From positions 1 through 33,615 of the forward strand of contig SVEA01000109.1 in the NCBI GenBank assembly GCA_015057615.1: a stretch of DNA of 33,615 nucleotides. The letters run 5' to 3'. The notes beneath the pieces were generated by a model. It was not told the origin of the DNA, made no database searches, and was given only the letters and a program-made list of their open reading frames with translations. Positions 32,380 through 33,615 of this stretch are shown here, piece after piece; the stretch's first letter is position 1, and every line of letters starts with the position of its first letter. This DNA comes from Lachnospiraceae bacterium (GTDB lineage: Bacteria > Bacillota > Clostridia > Lachnospirales > Lachnospiraceae). The position numbers were made by a program, and so were the translations under genes.

Positions 32380-33255
32380 CTAACTACCATAACGGCGCAG
32401 CCTTACCCCATGGATCGGAAATTTTACCACGACTGCATCCGGAATTGCTTCATATCTTATATTATCAATTTTAACAAGTGGCACATCACTTGCACGCAGC
32501 ACTTCGCAGCTATGCCCCTGCGAGGTTACGCGCTCAATGACACAGTTCAGCCTTTTTGCCGCACTCGAAAAATACTCCTCCGTATCAATAAATACAGATT
32601 GCTTCCGTTCAAGGTTAGGGAATATAAAAACAATGCCCCTTCCCAATGCCGTAGAAGCAAATTGGCTCTTCATCCACAGAAATCCGCTTGCTAGTGTTCC
32701 CCAGGCAGGACGAATATCAATCGCAAATAAATTCTTTGCCAGTAGGCTGTCTTTGCTAAGCCCGCCTATCTTTTTATCGATCTTCATTTGCTCGGGGAAG
32801 GAGAACACTTCATTTATGCAAGACGAATTCTTAAGCAGCCATACAAGAACCAGTCCTTCCTCCGAAACAGGACCCTCCTCAAGAAACTCCGCTTTTAAAA
32901 AATCAATCTGATTCTCAAATTCTTTATTATCGCTGACATATTCCTTAATTTTAATATTACCATTGTAGAACAAATCACATCCCAGTAAGCTTTTTACCTT
33001 CTTAAGCATATGTTTCTTCATTAACTGGGCAGTGATCTGCTTTTCCACTGCTTTCATCCTATTTTTCTTTATTGCCTTATGAATACCGTCGGAATCAAAT
33101 CTCCAGGTATCATTTATAGAGTCATAGGAATCCTCCAAATAGGAAGCCACTGCAATAGCTTTTAACACATAATGCTTTGCCAGATTCCAATGCTCGCTTT
33201 CTTTTCCATTCAATCCGATTAATGCAAAACGTTCCGTTAAAGATAACTCCTTCAT
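32380..33255 (-). CDS. Unknown 291-aa protein (weak GPP34 resemblance)
   Basis: A soluble, mainly helical protein without a signal peptide or transmembrane segment. The N-terminal ELSLTERFALIGLNGKES followed by KAIAVASYLED recalls the start of GPP34 (Golgi phosphoprotein 3-like) domains, but the similarity is weak. The C-terminal third has alternating strands (GIVFIFPNLE, SVFIDTEEYF, VVVKFPIHGVRLRRYG). The ATG follows GGGGG and a consensus promoter lies about 130 bases upstream. It precedes a small MerR-type gene in the same direction. I cannot assign a function. Confidence 0.75.
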   Translation of the reverse strand: MKELSLTERFALIGLNGKESEHWNLAKHYVLKAIAVASYLEDSYDSINDTWRFDSDGIHKAIKKNRMKAVEKQITAQLMKKHMLKKVKSLLGCDLFYNGNIKIKEYVSDNKEFENQIDFLKAEFLEEGPVSEEGLVLVWLLKNSSCINEVFSFPEQMKIDKKIGGLSKDSLLAKNLFAIDIRPAWGTLASGFLWMKSQFASTALGRGIVFIFPNLERKQSVFIDTEEYFSSAAKRLNCVIERVTSQGHSCEVLRASDVPLVKIDNIRYEAIPDAVVVKFPIHGVRLRRYGS

Positions 33256-33381
33256 AACATACCCCCATATATAATTTTTACTTTCTGTTTACTGATTTCT
33301 ACCTTCTGCTTTCATGTCTTACTTATCTCTTACCTTTTGCTGCATATTACTTACTACTTACCACTTACTGCTTACAATGTA

Positions 33382-33410
33382 ATAATACACCGAAAGGATT
33401 ATATTGTCAA
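33382..33410 (-). promoter_or_regulatory. Promoter of the 291-aa gene
   Basis: TTGACA (33405-33410), 17 bases, TATTAT (33382-33387) on the minus strand. A leader of about 120 nt follows, rich in AGTAAG-like low-complexity sequence. Confidence 0.75.
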
Positions 33411-33615
33411 TCAGATTCGATAATAAATTAATATCATTTTTATACAGAAAATCCGCAGCCATGTTTTTATTTATTAACTCAAACTTCGCACATAGATATT
33501 AGCTATGCACCTTGAAAATTCAATACCTGGCAGTTATTAAGTTATCAATGTTCAGTTCATTTTACGCTACTTTTAGCCGCTCTTTCAGAGCGGATGGAAT
33601 TGTGTTAATAAATGC
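33411..33615. other. Gene-free window end with a small hairpin
   Basis: No coding frame was seen in the last 360 bases. CCGCTCT-ttc-AGAGCGG (33577-33593) is a perfect 7-base hairpin without a T tail. The stretch CACCTTGAAAATTCAATACC (about 33508) recalls wording common in clostridial rRNA-operon spacers, but no rRNA gene lies in the window. Confidence 0.35.

Noticed and set aside
33480-33615. rRNA operon boundary
   Set aside because: Only a short phrase resembles clostridial rRNA spacers; no 16S, 23S, 5S or tRNA sequence is present in the window.

Overview
The window looks like a chromosome segment of a low-to-moderate-GC Firmicute, most likely a clostridial anaerobe close to the Lachnospiraceae. 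This rests on strong AGGAGG-type ribosome binding sites, TTGACA-17-TATAAT promoters, an indolepyruvate:ferredoxin oxidoreductase, a B12-riboswitch/ECF uptake module and a soluble-glycan ABC/glycosidase locus. No rRNA, tRNA, CRISPR array, phage or transposase gene was seen. Most genes are on the minus strand.

Layout. 0-3.7 kb: a receiver-like protein with altered active-site residues (-), upp (+) and galM (-), with a 314-bp foldback element between upp and galM. 3.7-5.4 kb: an AT-rich, gene-poor stretch holding one very AT-rich alpha/beta-hydrolase-like gene and decayed coding scraps. 5.4-6.95 kb (+): promoter, cobalamin riboswitch, intrinsic terminator, a membrane-anchored DUF4430 (transcobalamin-like) protein and an ECF S component, read as a B12 capture and uptake unit. 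6.97-18.6 kb (-): an alpha-mannan/high-mannose-glycan locus with GH125, GH38, a membrane-anchored GH76, a cytoplasmic GH76, a CUT1-type ABC importer (binding protein and two permeases) and a GntR/LacI-type regulator. A 9-mer, AAATGATAT (minus strand), lies in both the regulator and transporter promoters and is my candidate operator.

18.8-22.7 kb: an Lrp/AsnC regulator divergent from a MATE exporter, a frameshifted lipoprotein gene and a cold-shock gene. 22.8-29.5 kb (-): an aryl-pyruvate oxidation cluster with phenylacetate-CoA ligase paralogue 2 (interrupted by one TGA), iorA, iorB, ACT-domain protein, intact phenylacetate-CoA ligase and a second ACT-domain protein. Between iorB and the first ACT gene lie a tandem array of hairpin repeats and a MITE-like foldback element. 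29.8-33.3 kb (-): an unknown 291-aa protein, a small MerR-type regulator, aspS and a DUF1294 membrane protein translationally coupled to aspS.

The most unusual non-coding content is two families of structured interspersed repeats. One is a ~177-bp unit of four hairpins, present as direct repeats flanking the ABC transporter genes. The other is a ~95-bp three-hairpin unit, present as 2.6 tandem copies at 25.0 kb and one reversed copy inside the 2.3-2.6 kb foldback element. Mannan oligosaccharides are probably cut outside the cell by the anchored GH76, imported by the ABC system and trimmed inside by GH76/GH38/GH125. Aryl pyruvates would be converted by IorAB to aryl-acetyl-CoA, with the CoA ligase linking to free aryl acetate.
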